64,000 bases of DNA from positions 62,001-126,000 of the forward strand of contig CAZMRF010000002.1 of NCBI GenBank assembly GCA_964568735.1, given 5' to 3'. Under the pieces are notes generated by a model, which saw nothing but the letters and a program-made list of their open reading frames with translations, was not told the origin of the DNA and ran no database searches. Position numbers and translations under genes: made by a program. Each line of letters starts with the position of its first letter. The stretch's first letter is position 1. Below are positions 35,477 through 44,269 of the stretch, one piece after another. This DNA comes from CAZMRF01 sp964568735. GTDB lineage: Bacteria > Acidobacteriota > Polarisedimenticolia > JACPZX01.

Positions 35477-37630
35477 ATGGACAGCCCCATACGCGTGCTG
35501 ATCGTCGAGGACTCCGAGGACGACGCCGAGCTGGTCGAGCACGAGCTCCGGCGCGCGGGGTTCTCGCCCGTCTGCCGGCGTGTCGAGACCGCGGAGGAGA
35601 TGCGCGGCGCGCTGGAGCAGGAGCCGCCGTGGGAGATTGTCATCTCGGATCACTCGATGCCCCACTTCAGCGCTCCGGCCGCGCTCGAGACTCTCAACGA
35701 ATCCGGGCAGGACATTCCCCTGATCATCGTCTCCGGGAGCATCGGGGAGGAGCACGCCGTCCAGGCGATGCGATCCGGCGCCTCGGACTTCGTTCTCAAG
35801 CAGAGCCTGACGAGGCTTCCGGCCGCCGTCCGGCGCGAGCTTGCCGATGCGCGCGAGCGCGGCGCGCGCCGCGAGGCGGAGCGCCTCCTGCGGGACGCCG
35901 AGGAGAGGTTCAGGCTCCTGGTGCAGCAGATCCCCGGGCTGACCTACGAGGCAAGCCTCGGCGATCGGCGCCGCACGATCTTTGTCAGCTCCCAGATCGA
36001 CTCGCTGTCGGGCTTCAGCCAGGAGGAATGGTCGTCCGACCCGGACTTCTGGAGCAGGAGGATCTTCCCCGACGACCGGGCGCGCGTCGAAGCCGAGCTC
36101 AGGGCCTGCGTCGCAGGAGGCTCCTCCTTCTCTTCCTCCTACAGGATCCTTGATCGCGAGGAACGGGTGCGCTGGTGGCACGACGGCGCGCGGGTCCTCC
36201 CCGGCCCGGAGCCGGGCACGGCCATCCTGCGCGGCGTCGTCGTGGACGTCACCGAGGAAATGCAGGCCGAGGAGACGATCCGGCACCTGGCCTATCACGA
36301 TCGGCTCACGGGGCTCCCGAACCGCACCTACCTCGAGCACCTCCTCCAGGACAGGCTGGAGGAAGGAGGCAAGCGCCATTCGACCGTCGCTGTCGTGGCG
36401 CTGGGCCTCCTCAGGCTCACGAACGTGACCTGCACGCTCGGCACCCGTGGCGGGGAGAAGCTCGTCGCGGAGGTCGCCAGGAAGCTCCAGGGCGCGCTCC
36501 CCTCACCCTCGATTCTCGGCAGGCTCGGCCAGGACCGGTTCGCGGTCCTCCTCCCCGGCTCGGGGGCGCAGGACGCCGTCGAGACGGCTGCCCGGAGCGT
36601 TGCCGCGGCCAGCCATCCGATCGTCATCGAGGAGATCCCGATCGAAATGGAGTGCGCGGCCGGAGCGGCCGTCTCCCCGGGACACGGAGAGGAGGCCACG
36701 GCGCTGCTCCAGCACGCGGAGATTGCGCTCGACATCGCCTCCCGGGGCGGCCTGGGCGTCACCCTCTACGATCCCGCCGCCGATCCCTACAGCCGCGCGC
36801 GCCTCGGGCTGCTCGGCGACCTGCGCAAGGGGCTCGAGTCGCACCAGCTCCACCTCGAGTACCAGCCGAAGATCGACGTCGCGCGCGGGCTCGTCTCGGG
36901 CTTCGAAGCTCTCGTCCGGTGGTGCCATCCCGTCCGGGGGCTCGTCCCCACGCTCGAGCTCCTCGAGGCCGTCGAGCCCACGGGCCTGATGATGCCGCTG
37001 ACGCTCTGGATCCTCAACGAGGCCCTGCGGACCTGCCGCACCTGGCTCCTCGACGGCATCCAGCTCCCCGTCGCCGTGAACCTCTCCGCCCGCAACCTGG
37101 ATCGCCGCGACCTGCCGGCGGTCGTCCAGGGGCTGCTCTCCACCTGGGGGCTCGACCCCGGCATGGTCGAGCTCGAGGTCACGGAGAGCGCGATCCTCGC
37201 GAACACCACATGCACGCAGGAGACCCTCGAGGGGCTCCATGCGCTCGGCATCGCTCTGACCATCGACGACTTCGGGACGGGATACTCCTCCCTGCGCCAC
37301 CTGCGGACGATACCGGTATCGTCGATCAAGATCGACAGGTCTTTCGTCATGGGCATGGCTTCGAGCAAGGACGACGAGGTCATCGTCCGCTCGAGCATCG
37401 AGTTGGCGCACAACCTGGGGCTCAGGGTCGTCGCTGAAGGAGTCGAGGACAAGAGGACGCTCGGGATGCTCGCGGCGCTCCACTGCGACGAGGCCCAGGG
37501 GTACTACCTCGGCCGCCCGATGGCGGCTTCGGCGCTGCGCGAGTGGCTCAGCTCCTCGCCCTACGCTCTGAAGACGGCGACGCGCTCCTCCTCACCCGGC
37601 GTGATGGTCGAGCGGGCCAGGGTCACATGA
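35477..37630 (+). CDS. receiver-PAS-GGDEF(degenerate)-EAL signalling protein
   Basis: 717 residues: receiver domain (~1-125, VEDSEDDAE, phospho-Asp in VISDHSMP), PAS (~145-265), GGDEF-like domain (~280-430) and EAL domain (~445-695). The GGDEF signature is degenerate (RLGQDRFAV in place of RxGGDEF), so cyclase activity is unlikely. The EAL domain keeps its metal and catalytic motifs (EALVRW, VNLSARNL, EVTES, DDFGTGYSSL, IKIDRSF, AEGVED, QGYYLGRP), so c-di-GMP hydrolysis is expected, controlled by phosphorylation. ATG 35477 follows GAGGAGCAACGAGG. Its stop overlaps the next start (ATGA). Confidence 0.92.
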   Translation: MDSPIRVLIVEDSEDDAELVEHELRRAGFSPVCRRVETAEEMRGALEQEPPWEIVISDHSMPHFSAPAALETLNESGQDIPLIIVSGSIGEEHAVQAMRSGASDFVLKQSLTRLPAAVRRELADARERGARREAERLLRDAEERFRLLVQQIPGLTYEASLGDRRRTIFVSSQIDSLSGFSQEEWSSDPDFWSRRIFPDDRARVEAELRACVAGGSSFSSSYRILDREERVRWWHDGARVLPGPEPGTAILRGVVVDVTEEMQAEETIRHLAYHDRLTGLPNRTYLEHLLQDRLEEGGKRHSTVAVVALGLLRLTNVTCTLGTRGGEKLVAEVARKLQGALPSPSILGRLGQDRFAVLLPGSGAQDAVETAARSVAAASHPIVIEEIPIEMECAAGAAVSPGHGEEATALLQHAEIALDIASRGGLGVTLYDPAADPYSRARLGLLGDLRKGLESHQLHLEYQPKIDVARGLVSGFEALVRWCHPVRGLVPTLELLEAVEPTGLMMPLTLWILNEALRTCRTWLLDGIQLPVAVNLSARNLDRRDLPAVVQGLLSTWGLDPGMVELEVTESAILANTTCTQETLEGLHALGIALTIDDFGTGYSSLRHLRTIPVSSIKIDRSFVMGMASSKDDEVIVRSSIELAHNLGLRVVAEGVEDKRTLGMLAALHCDEAQGYYLGRPMAASALREWLSSSPYALKTATRSSSPGVMVERARVT

Positions 37631-39579
37631 AGATCAGGATCCTCCATCTCGAGGACGACCCCGACGACGTCCTTCTGATCAGGAGGACGCTGGAGGGCGA
37701 TGGCATCGACGCGGAGGTCGTCGTCGTCCAGACGAAGGCCGACTTCGAGTCGAGACTCTCCGCCGGATCGATCGATCTCATCCTGTCGGACTTCGCCCTG
37801 CCGACCTTCGACGGCCTCTCCGCCCTCGAGCTGGCCAGGGAAAGAGCGCCCGACGTTCCGTTCATTCTCGTCTCCGGCACTCTCGGCGAAGAGGCCGCCT
37901 CGGAGAGCGTCAGGCGCGGGGCGACGGACTACGTCCTCAAGGACAGGCTCTCGCGCCTCCCGAGCGCCGTCCGCCGGGCCCGCGTGGAGGCCGAGGAGCG
38001 AGGAAGGACCCGCCATGCCGAGGAGGCGCTCGCCAAGGAGAGGCAGTTCCTCCAGGTGATGCTCGAGAACCTCGAGGCGGGTATCGTCGCCTGCGACGAG
38101 AGCGGCCGTCTCACCCTGCTCAACCGGGCCGGCAGGGCGATGCACGGGCTCCCGGAGGGATACCTGCCACCGGAAGCCTGGGGCTCCTACTGCGGTTTCT
38201 TCCATCCCGACGGGATGAGCCCCCTGGAGAAGGAGGCGATCCCGCTGCGCCGCGCATTGCTGGGCGAGCGACTCAACAACGAGGAAATCGTGATCATCAC
38301 CCGGGGAGGCCCTGCGCGCACCGTGCTCGTGAGCGGGCAGCCGATCCTGGACGTCACAGGGGGTCGGAGCCTCGGGGCGGTCGTCGTCATGCACGACATC
38401 ACGGAGCTGAAGAAGCTTCAAGAACAGTTCCAGCAGGCGCAGAAGATGGAGGCGCTCGGGAGGCTGGCGGGAGGAGTGGCCCACGACTTCAACAACCTCC
38501 TCAGCGTGATCCTGGGCTACAGCTCCATGCAGCTGTCGGAGGGCTCGATGGATGCCCAGGCCAGGAGCCGGATGGAGCAGATCCAGAAGGCCGGGCAGAG
38601 CGCGGCGGCCCTGACACGCCAGCTCCTAGCCTTCAGCCACAAGGAGATCGCGCAACCTAGAGTTGTCGATCTCAACGGGCTGATCACGAACCTCGAGAGG
38701 CTGCTCTGCCGCGTCATCGGCGAGGACGTGGAGATCCGCATGGATCCGGGCGCGGATCTCGGGAGGATCAAGGTCGACCCCGGCCAGATGGAGCAGATCC
38801 TCATGAACCTCTGCGTGAACGCGCGCGACGCGATGCCGCGGGGGGGCCGCCTGACGCTGCATACGGCGAACGTGATGGTCACCCCGGATTCGACGCGCTT
38901 CGCCGGAGTGCCGGCAGGCCCGTTCGTGCTCCTCTCGGTGAGCGACACGGGGATCGGCATGACCCCGGAGGTCGCCAGCCTCGCCTTCGAGCCCTTCTTC
39001 ACGACGAAGAGCAAGGGCAAGGGCACGGGGCTCGGCCTCTCCACGGTCTATGGCATCGTCACGCAGGCCGGGGGCCACGTTCAGATCGAGAGCACGCCCG
39101 GAGCCGGATCGACCTTCAGGATCCTCATCCCGCCCACCACCGAGCTTTCGGAGCTGGCGGAATCGGATCGCGACGAGGTGGGGCTCCACGGCACGGAGAC
39201 CATCCTCCTCGTCGAGGACGACGTCGCCGTGCGGCACTTCGCCGCCGAGGCCCTGCGCTCCTTCGGCTACACCGTCCTGACCGCTGAAGCAGCGGAGGAG
39301 GCCCGCGCGCAGATTCGCTCCCATCGGGGGACCATCCACCTCCTCGCGGCCGACCTGATCCTCCCCCAGACGACCGGCCGGGATCTCGCGAAGGAGCTGA
39401 TCCAGGTTCGCCCGGAGATGGGAGTTCTCTACATCTCCGGCTATCCCGACCCGGGCTCCGGATCGCCGGCGCCCGGCACGGAAGGGGCGACCTGGCTCCA
39501 GAAGCCCCTCACTCCAATCTCCCTCGCCTCCGCGGTGAGGCGTGCACTGAAGCTGGCACCCGTACAGTCGCTCTCGTGA
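37627..39579 (+). CDS. soluble hybrid histidine kinase (receiver-PAS-HisKA-HATPase-receiver)
   Basis: 650 residues without membrane helices. An N-terminal receiver (LEDDPDDVLLIRR, Asp in LILSDFALPTFDG), a PAS domain (~140-255), a dimerisation box LAGGVAHDFNNLLSVILGY, an ATPase domain (CVNARDAM, SDTGIGM, GKGTGLGLSTVYG) and a C-terminal receiver (VEDDVAVRH, ADLILPQTTG, ISGYPD). The AHDFNN type of kinase often relays to another receiver. ATG 37627 overlaps the previous stop by four bases (ATGA). The last 71 bp overlap the convergent kdpC gene. It completes a four-gene two-component/c-di-GMP cluster. Confidence 0.9.
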   Translation: MKIRILHLEDDPDDVLLIRRTLEGDGIDAEVVVVQTKADFESRLSAGSIDLILSDFALPTFDGLSALELARERAPDVPFILVSGTLGEEAASESVRRGATDYVLKDRLSRLPSAVRRARVEAEERGRTRHAEEALAKERQFLQVMLENLEAGIVACDESGRLTLLNRAGRAMHGLPEGYLPPEAWGSYCGFFHPDGMSPLEKEAIPLRRALLGERLNNEEIVIITRGGPARTVLVSGQPILDVTGGRSLGAVVVMHDITELKKLQEQFQQAQKMEALGRLAGGVAHDFNNLLSVILGYSSMQLSEGSMDAQARSRMEQIQKAGQSAAALTRQLLAFSHKEIAQPRVVDLNGLITNLERLLCRVIGEDVEIRMDPGADLGRIKVDPGQMEQILMNLCVNARDAMPRGGRLTLHTANVMVTPDSTRFAGVPAGPFVLLSVSDTGIGMTPEVASLAFEPFFTTKSKGKGTGLGLSTVYGIVTQAGGHVQIESTPGAGSTFRILIPPTTELSELAESDRDEVGLHGTETILLVEDDVAVRHFAAEALRSFGYTVLTAEAAEEARAQIRSHRGTIHLLAADLILPQTTGRDLAKELIQVRPEMGVLYISGYPDPGSGSPAPGTEGATWLQKPLTPISLASAVRRALKLAPVQSLS

Positions 39580-40159
39580 GGGCCGCGCCGAAGCGTCGAT
39601 CCAGCTCCAGGTTGATCATCAGCACGTTGACCCTGGGCTCTCCCAGGAGCCCCAGAGTGCGCCCTTCGACGCTCTCCTCGACGAGGCGCCTCACCTCCTC
39701 GAGGGTGACTCCCCGGGCGGCCGCCACGCGAGGGGCCTGCCAGAGGGCGGCCTCAGGACTGACCTGGGGATCGAGGCCGCTCCCGGAGGCGGTCACGAGA
39801 TCGACAGGCACGGGGCCGGGTGCCTGCGGATTCTCCGCGGCGAGGCGCGCCACGCCGGCAAGGATTCGATCGCGCAGCTTCCGCGATGTCGGGCCGAGGT
39901 TCGATCCCGAGGAAGCCGCCGCGTCGTATCCCTCCGCGCCCGCGGCCGAGGGGCGCGGCTGGAAATAGGCGGGAGACGTGAAGGGCTGCGCGATCAGCTC
40001 CGAGCCCACGATCTCCCCTTCCAGCGTGACGAGGCTCCCGTTCGCTTCGCGAGGGAAGGCGAGCTGGGCGACGCCCGTCACGAGGAGGGGGTAGGCGAGC
40101 CCGGTCAGGGCGAGCGTCACCACCGTCATTCGAAGCGCGATCTGGATCTCGGTCTTCAC
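39509..40159 (-). CDS. kdpC: potassium-transporting ATPase subunit C
   Basis: 216 residues: one N-terminal membrane helix (VVTLALTGLAYPLLVTGVAQ) and the KdpC signature GSELIAQPFTSPAYFQPRPSA, ASSGSNLGPTS and VTASGSGLDPQVSPEAA. KdpC stabilises the KdpFABC high-affinity K+ pump. It is about 25 residues longer than usual, and the extra C-terminal tail (basic, RRRGRLE) is the part that overlaps the 3' end of the convergent hybrid kinase gene. It follows kdpB by 10 bp in the kdp operon. Confidence 0.95.
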   Translation of the reverse strand: MKTEIQIALRMTVVTLALTGLAYPLLVTGVAQLAFPREANGSLVTLEGEIVGSELIAQPFTSPAYFQPRPSAAGAEGYDAAASSGSNLGPTSRKLRDRILAGVARLAAENPQAPGPVPVDLVTASGSGLDPQVSPEAALWQAPRVAAARGVTLEEVRRLVEESVEGRTLGLLGEPRVNVLMINLELDRRFGAALTRATVRVPASVHASPRRRGRLE

Positions 40160-40169
40160 GGGCGATCCC

Positions 40170-42221
40170 CTAGACGAGGCCGGCGGCGGCGAGGAGCATG
40201 TCGATGAGCTTGATTCCCGCGAAGGGCGCGATCACGCCACCCAGTCCGTAGATCAGCAGCGAGCGGCGCAGGAGGGCTGAGGCTCCCAGCGGCCGGTATC
40301 TCACCCCCTTGAGCGCCAGGGGGATCAGCAGGACGATGATGCCGGCGTTGAAGATCACGGCCGAGAGGATGGCGCTCCACGGCGAGGCGAGCCCCATGAC
40401 GTTGAGCGGGGCGATCTCGGGGAAGACCGGGATGAACATCGCGGGGAGGATCGCGAAATACTTGGCCACGTCGTTCGCGATGGAGAAAGTCGTCAGGCAT
40501 CCCCGGGTCATCAATAACGCCTTGCCGACCTCGACGACCTCGAGCAGCTTCGTGGGATTGCTGTCGAGGTCCACCATGTTGCCCGCCTCGCGCGCCGCCT
40601 GAGTGCCGGTGTTCATCGCGATGGCCACGTCGGCCTGGGCCAGGGCTGGCGCGTCGTTGGTCCCGTCGCCGGTCATGGCGACGAGCTTCCCTTTTGCCTG
40701 CTCCTCGCGGATGAGCGCGAGCTTCATCTCCGGGCTCGCCTCGGCCAGGAAGCCGTCCACCCCCGCCTCCGCGGCGATCGAGGCGGCCGTCAGGGGGTTG
40801 TCCCCCGTGATCATGATCGTGCGCAGCCCCATCGCGCGGAAGCGGGCGAAGCGCTCCTTGAGGCCTCCCTTCACGATGTCCTTGAGGTGGACCACGCCGA
40901 GGATCCTCGGCCCGTCGGAGACGACGAGCGGGGTGCCTCCCGACTTCGCGATGGCCACGACGAGCTGATCCACCGCGGGCGCCGGGCTCCCCCCCAGCGA
41001 GACCACGTGGCGCGCGATGGCGTCGGGGGCGCCCTTGCGGATCACGCGGCCGTCGAGGTCGCAGCCGCTCATCCGTGTGTGGGCGGAGAAGGAGACGAAG
41101 TGCGCCTCGGGATGCTTGAGGTCGCGGCCCCGCAGGCCGTGGCGCTCCTTGGCTAGGACGACGATCGATCGGCCTTCCGGCGTCTCGTCGGCCAGGCTGG
41201 CGAGCTGGGCGGCGTCGGCCAGCTCCTCGACGCGAACGCCCGGCGCCGCGGCGAACTCGCTCGCCATGCGGTTCCCGAGCGTGATGGTCCCCGTCTTGTC
41301 GAGCAGGATCGTATCCACGTCGCCCGCCGCCTCCACCGCCCGGCCGCTCATGGGGATGACGTTGTGGCGGATGAGGCGGTCCATCCCCGCGATGCCGATG
41401 GCGGAGATCAGCCCGCCGATCGTGGTCGGGATGAGGCAGACGAGCAGCGCCACGATGGCCGTCACGGAGAAGCTCAGGCCCGAGTAGGCGCCGAAGGGTA
41501 CGAGCGTCACGCAGGCGATCAGGAAGATGATCGTCATGCCCGAGAGCAGGACGTGCAGGGCGATCTCGTTCGGAGTCTTCTGGCGCTTCGCGCCCTCCAC
41601 GAGGCCGATCATCCGGTCCAGGAACCCGCTACCCGGGTCGACGCTGATCCTCACGACGATGCGGTCGGAGAGCACCTTCGTCCCGCCGGTGACCGCCGAG
41701 CGGTCGCCTCCGCTCTCCCGGATCACGGGCGCCGACTCTCCCGTGACCGCCGACTCGTCCACGGAGGAGATCCCCTCGATCACCTCGCCGTCCCCCGGGA
41801 TGAGCTCGCCGGATTCCACGACGACGACGTCTCCCTTCCGGAGGGACGAGGCGGCCACGCGCTCCTCGCGCCCGCCGGCGATTCTCCGCGCGACGGTCTC
41901 CTGCCTGAGCCCGCGAAGGGCAGCCGCCTGGGCCTTTCCCCTGCCCTCCGCGAGCGCCTCGGCGAAGTTCGCGAAGATCACCGTGAACCAGAGCCAGAGA
42001 GCGACCTGGCATGTGAATCCCAGGGGCGGCGCGCCGGGAGGCGGCTCGACCAGATCTCGAAGCAAGATGAGGGTCGTCAGGAGGCTACCCACCTCCACCA
42101 CGAACATCACGGGGTTCTTGATCATCACGCGCGGGTCGAGCTTGCGCAGGGCCTCGACGAGCGCGGCGCGCAGGATCGCGCCCTCCCAGGCGGAGACGGC
42201 CTTGACGTCCTTTCTGCTCAT
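40170..42221 (-). CDS. kdpB: potassium-transporting P-type ATPase subunit B
   Basis: 683 residues, the ATP-hydrolysing P-type subunit of the Kdp K+ pump in the inner membrane. It has TGESAPV (actuator loop), the phosphorylation site DKTGTIT, KGAPDAI in the nucleotide domain, the hinge MTGDGTNDAPALAQADVAIA, and KdpB-specific membrane segments such as CLIPTTIGGLISAIGIAGMD. Full length for the family. It starts two bases after the kdpA stop. Confidence 0.97.
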   Translation of the reverse strand: MSRKDVKAVSAWEGAILRAALVEALRKLDPRVMIKNPVMFVVEVGSLLTTLILLRDLVEPPPGAPPLGFTCQVALWLWFTVIFANFAEALAEGRGKAQAAALRGLRQETVARRIAGGREERVAASSLRKGDVVVVESGELIPGDGEVIEGISSVDESAVTGESAPVIRESGGDRSAVTGGTKVLSDRIVVRISVDPGSGFLDRMIGLVEGAKRQKTPNEIALHVLLSGMTIIFLIACVTLVPFGAYSGLSFSVTAIVALLVCLIPTTIGGLISAIGIAGMDRLIRHNVIPMSGRAVEAAGDVDTILLDKTGTITLGNRMASEFAAAPGVRVEELADAAQLASLADETPEGRSIVVLAKERHGLRGRDLKHPEAHFVSFSAHTRMSGCDLDGRVIRKGAPDAIARHVVSLGGSPAPAVDQLVVAIAKSGGTPLVVSDGPRILGVVHLKDIVKGGLKERFARFRAMGLRTIMITGDNPLTAASIAAEAGVDGFLAEASPEMKLALIREEQAKGKLVAMTGDGTNDAPALAQADVAIAMNTGTQAAREAGNMVDLDSNPTKLLEVVEVGKALLMTRGCLTTFSIANDVAKYFAILPAMFIPVFPEIAPLNVMGLASPWSAILSAVIFNAGIIVLLIPLALKGVRYRPLGASALLRRSLLIYGLGGVIAPFAGIKLIDMLLAAAGLV

Positions 42222-42223
42222 GA

Positions 42224-43942
42224 TTAGAAGACCCTCCCGGCCTGCGCCAGGAAATGCTCGACGACAGGTCCGAGGCTCAGGACGGGGAAGAAGGTCAGCG
42301 CTCCGACGATCACGATCACGCCGACGAGGAGGAGCGCGAAGAGCGGGCCCGTGGTGGGCAGCGTGCCGGGGCCCGGCGGCGCGACTCGCTTGCCGGCCAG
42401 GATGCCGGCGATGGCCAGGGCGGGGATGATCATCCAGAAGCGGCCCGCGAGCATCGCGAGCCCGATCATCGTGTTGTAGAAGGGCGTGTTGGCGTTGAGG
42501 CCTGCGAAGGCCGAGCCATTGTTGCCGGCGGCACTGCTGAAGGCGTAGAGGATTTCGGTGAGGCCGTGCGGGCCGGCGTTGTTGAGCGAGGAGAGCCCGT
42601 AGGGCGTGACGGCGGCCCAGGCGGTGAAGCCCAGTACGAGCAGCGGGAAGATCAGCACGTAGAGCATGACGAGCTTGACTTCGCGGGCCTCGATCTTCTT
42701 GCCGAGGTACTCGGGCGTGCGCCCCACCATGAGGCCCGCGATGAAGACCGACAGGATGGCCATGACGAGGATCCCGTAGAGCCCCGCCCCCACGCCGCCG
42801 AAGACCACCTCACCGAGCTGGATGTTGAAGAGCGGCACGAGGCCGCCCAGCGCGTTGTAGCTGTCGTGCATCGAGTTGACCGAGCCGTTCGAGGCCGCAG
42901 TCGTGGCAGCGGCCCAGAGCGTGGATTGAGCGATGCCGTGGCGGATCTCCTTCCCCTCGAGGTTTGCTCCGACCGCCACTCCCTCCACCGCCCCGACTGC
43001 GGCATTCGGCTGCGACTCCGCCCAGTAGGCCACCCCCATGCCCACGATCAGGATGAGCGACATCGCTCCGAAGAGGGCCCAGCCCTGGCGCGTGTCGCGA
43101 GCCATGAGGCCGAACATGTAGATCTGCGCCGCAGGGAGCATCAGGATCAGGAACACTTCGAGGAAGTTGCTGAAGGGCGTTGGGTTCTCGAAGGGGTGGG
43201 CGCTGTTGGCGTTGAAGAAGCCCCCGCCGTTCGTCCCGATCTGCTTGATCGCGATCTGCGAGGCCGCCGGCCCCATGGCGATGACCTGGCTGCCCCCCTC
43301 GAGCGTCGTGAGATCCAGGTAAGGGGCGAAGCTCTGGATGGTCCCCTGCGAGAGGAGTATCAACGCGCAGACGAAGCTCAGGGGAAGCAGGATGTAGACC
43401 GTGGCTCGCGTGAGATCGACCCAGAAGTTGCCGATGGTCCCGGGGCCCTTCCCCTCCCCGCGCCGCGTGATCCCCCGGGCGAGCGCCACGGCGATGGCGA
43501 GGCCCGCCGCGGCCGAGATGAAGTTGTGCCAGCCGAGGCCGTCCATCTGGCTCAGGTAGCTCATCGTGGCTTCGCCGGAATAGCCCTGCCAGTTCGTGTT
43601 CGTCGTGAAGCTCACGGCGGCGTTGAAGGCCGAGCTGGCCTCCACGGCTCCCATTCTCTGAGGATTCAAGGGAAGCCAGGGCTGGAGGCGCTGGATCGCG
43701 TAGGTCACGAAGAGCGTGACGGCGCTGAATACGAGCATCCCTCCGGCGTAGAGCTGCCAGGACTGCTCCTTCCCGTCCACCCCGCAGAGCCGGTAGACGA
43801 GCCGCTCGAGCCAGCCGAGAGGCCGCCTGAGGAAGTGATCGCCTCCCTCCATGACCCGGTACAGGAAGGTGCCGAGCGGCTTCGTCACCGCGAGAAGGAT
43901 TCCGCAGTAGAGGAGAATCTGGATCCATCCGTTGGTGGTCAT
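42224..43942 (-). CDS. kdpA: potassium-transporting ATPase subunit A
   Basis: 572 residues, the K+-channel-like subunit of KdpFABC. The selectivity-filter segments of the four pseudo-repeats are visible (VSFTTNTNWQGY, GTNGGGFFNANSAHP, AGNNGSAFAG), within about ten membrane helices. Normal length. ATG 43942 has GAGGGAGGCACC directly upstream and lies 12 bp after the kdpF stop. Expected to be induced by low K+ through the divergent kdpDE. Confidence 0.97.
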   Translation of the reverse strand: MTTNGWIQILLYCGILLAVTKPLGTFLYRVMEGGDHFLRRPLGWLERLVYRLCGVDGKEQSWQLYAGGMLVFSAVTLFVTYAIQRLQPWLPLNPQRMGAVEASSAFNAAVSFTTNTNWQGYSGEATMSYLSQMDGLGWHNFISAAAGLAIAVALARGITRRGEGKGPGTIGNFWVDLTRATVYILLPLSFVCALILLSQGTIQSFAPYLDLTTLEGGSQVIAMGPAASQIAIKQIGTNGGGFFNANSAHPFENPTPFSNFLEVFLILMLPAAQIYMFGLMARDTRQGWALFGAMSLILIVGMGVAYWAESQPNAAVGAVEGVAVGANLEGKEIRHGIAQSTLWAAATTAASNGSVNSMHDSYNALGGLVPLFNIQLGEVVFGGVGAGLYGILVMAILSVFIAGLMVGRTPEYLGKKIEAREVKLVMLYVLIFPLLVLGFTAWAAVTPYGLSSLNNAGPHGLTEILYAFSSAAGNNGSAFAGLNANTPFYNTMIGLAMLAGRFWMIIPALAIAGILAGKRVAPPGPGTLPTTGPLFALLLVGVIVIVGALTFFPVLSLGPVVEHFLAQAGRVF

Positions 43943-43954
43943 GGTGCCTCCCTC

Positions 43955-44044
43955 TCAGAACCGCTCCGGCTTCAACAGCGCGTACGAGAGGTAGACGAGG
44001 AGCAGAAGCGACAGTACGAGGCCGACGGAGTACTCGAAGCTCAT
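43955..44044 (-). CDS. kdpF: potassium-transporting ATPase small subunit F
   Basis: 29 residues, a single membrane helix beginning MSFEYSVGLVLSLLLLVYLS and ending YALLKPERF, the typical KdpF size and C-terminal LLxPERF ending. KdpF stabilises the pump complex. Ribosome site GGGGAACGAG precedes ATG 44044. It sits in the standard place before kdpA. Confidence 0.9.
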   Translation of the reverse strand: MSFEYSVGLVLSLLLLVYLSYALLKPERF

Positions 44045-44054
44045 CTCGTTCCCC

Positions 44055-44138
44055 TCAGACCTTTTCGCAGGCCCGGACGTAGAGCCAGGAGAGCAGGAAG
44101 AAAGCCGCCGTGATCACGAGGAACAGGAGATCTCGCAT
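44055..44138 (-). CDS. 27-residue single-helix membrane peptide at the head of the kdp operon
   Basis: The frame MRDLLFLVITAAFFLLSWLY followed by VRACEKV is one membrane helix with a short charged tail. It starts at ATG 44138 (GAGGTTCC upstream) and ends 10 bp before kdpF. Similar uncharacterised peptides of the form xxFFxLSxxYVRxCD/E are, to my recollection, found before kdpF in other bacteria, so it is probably a real, overlooked small protein. No function is known; association with KdpFABC or KdpD is a guess from position. Confidence 0.65.
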   Translation of the reverse strand: MRDLLFLVITAAFFLLSWLYVRACEKV

Positions 44139-44203
44139 CGAAGGAACCTCTGGACGCCGCCACTTTCGGGAGGAGCCACTCGTGACGATGGCTTGCAGGG
44201 CGC

Positions 44204-44224
44204 TAAAGCGGCATTAAAAAGCGG
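44204..44224. promoter_or_regulatory. AT-rich direct repeat in the divergent kdp intergenic region
   Basis: TAAAGCGG (44204-44211) and TAAAAAGCGG (44215-44224) form a direct repeat with about one helical turn between starts. It is the only AT-rich patch between the divergent kdpF operon and kdpD. KdpE sites in other bacteria are AT-rich direct repeats, so this is a candidate operator. Confidence 0.35.
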
Positions 44225-44269
44225 GATCAGCCTCCGGCCGGAGCACCTCTCGTGTATCCTCGGATCCCG

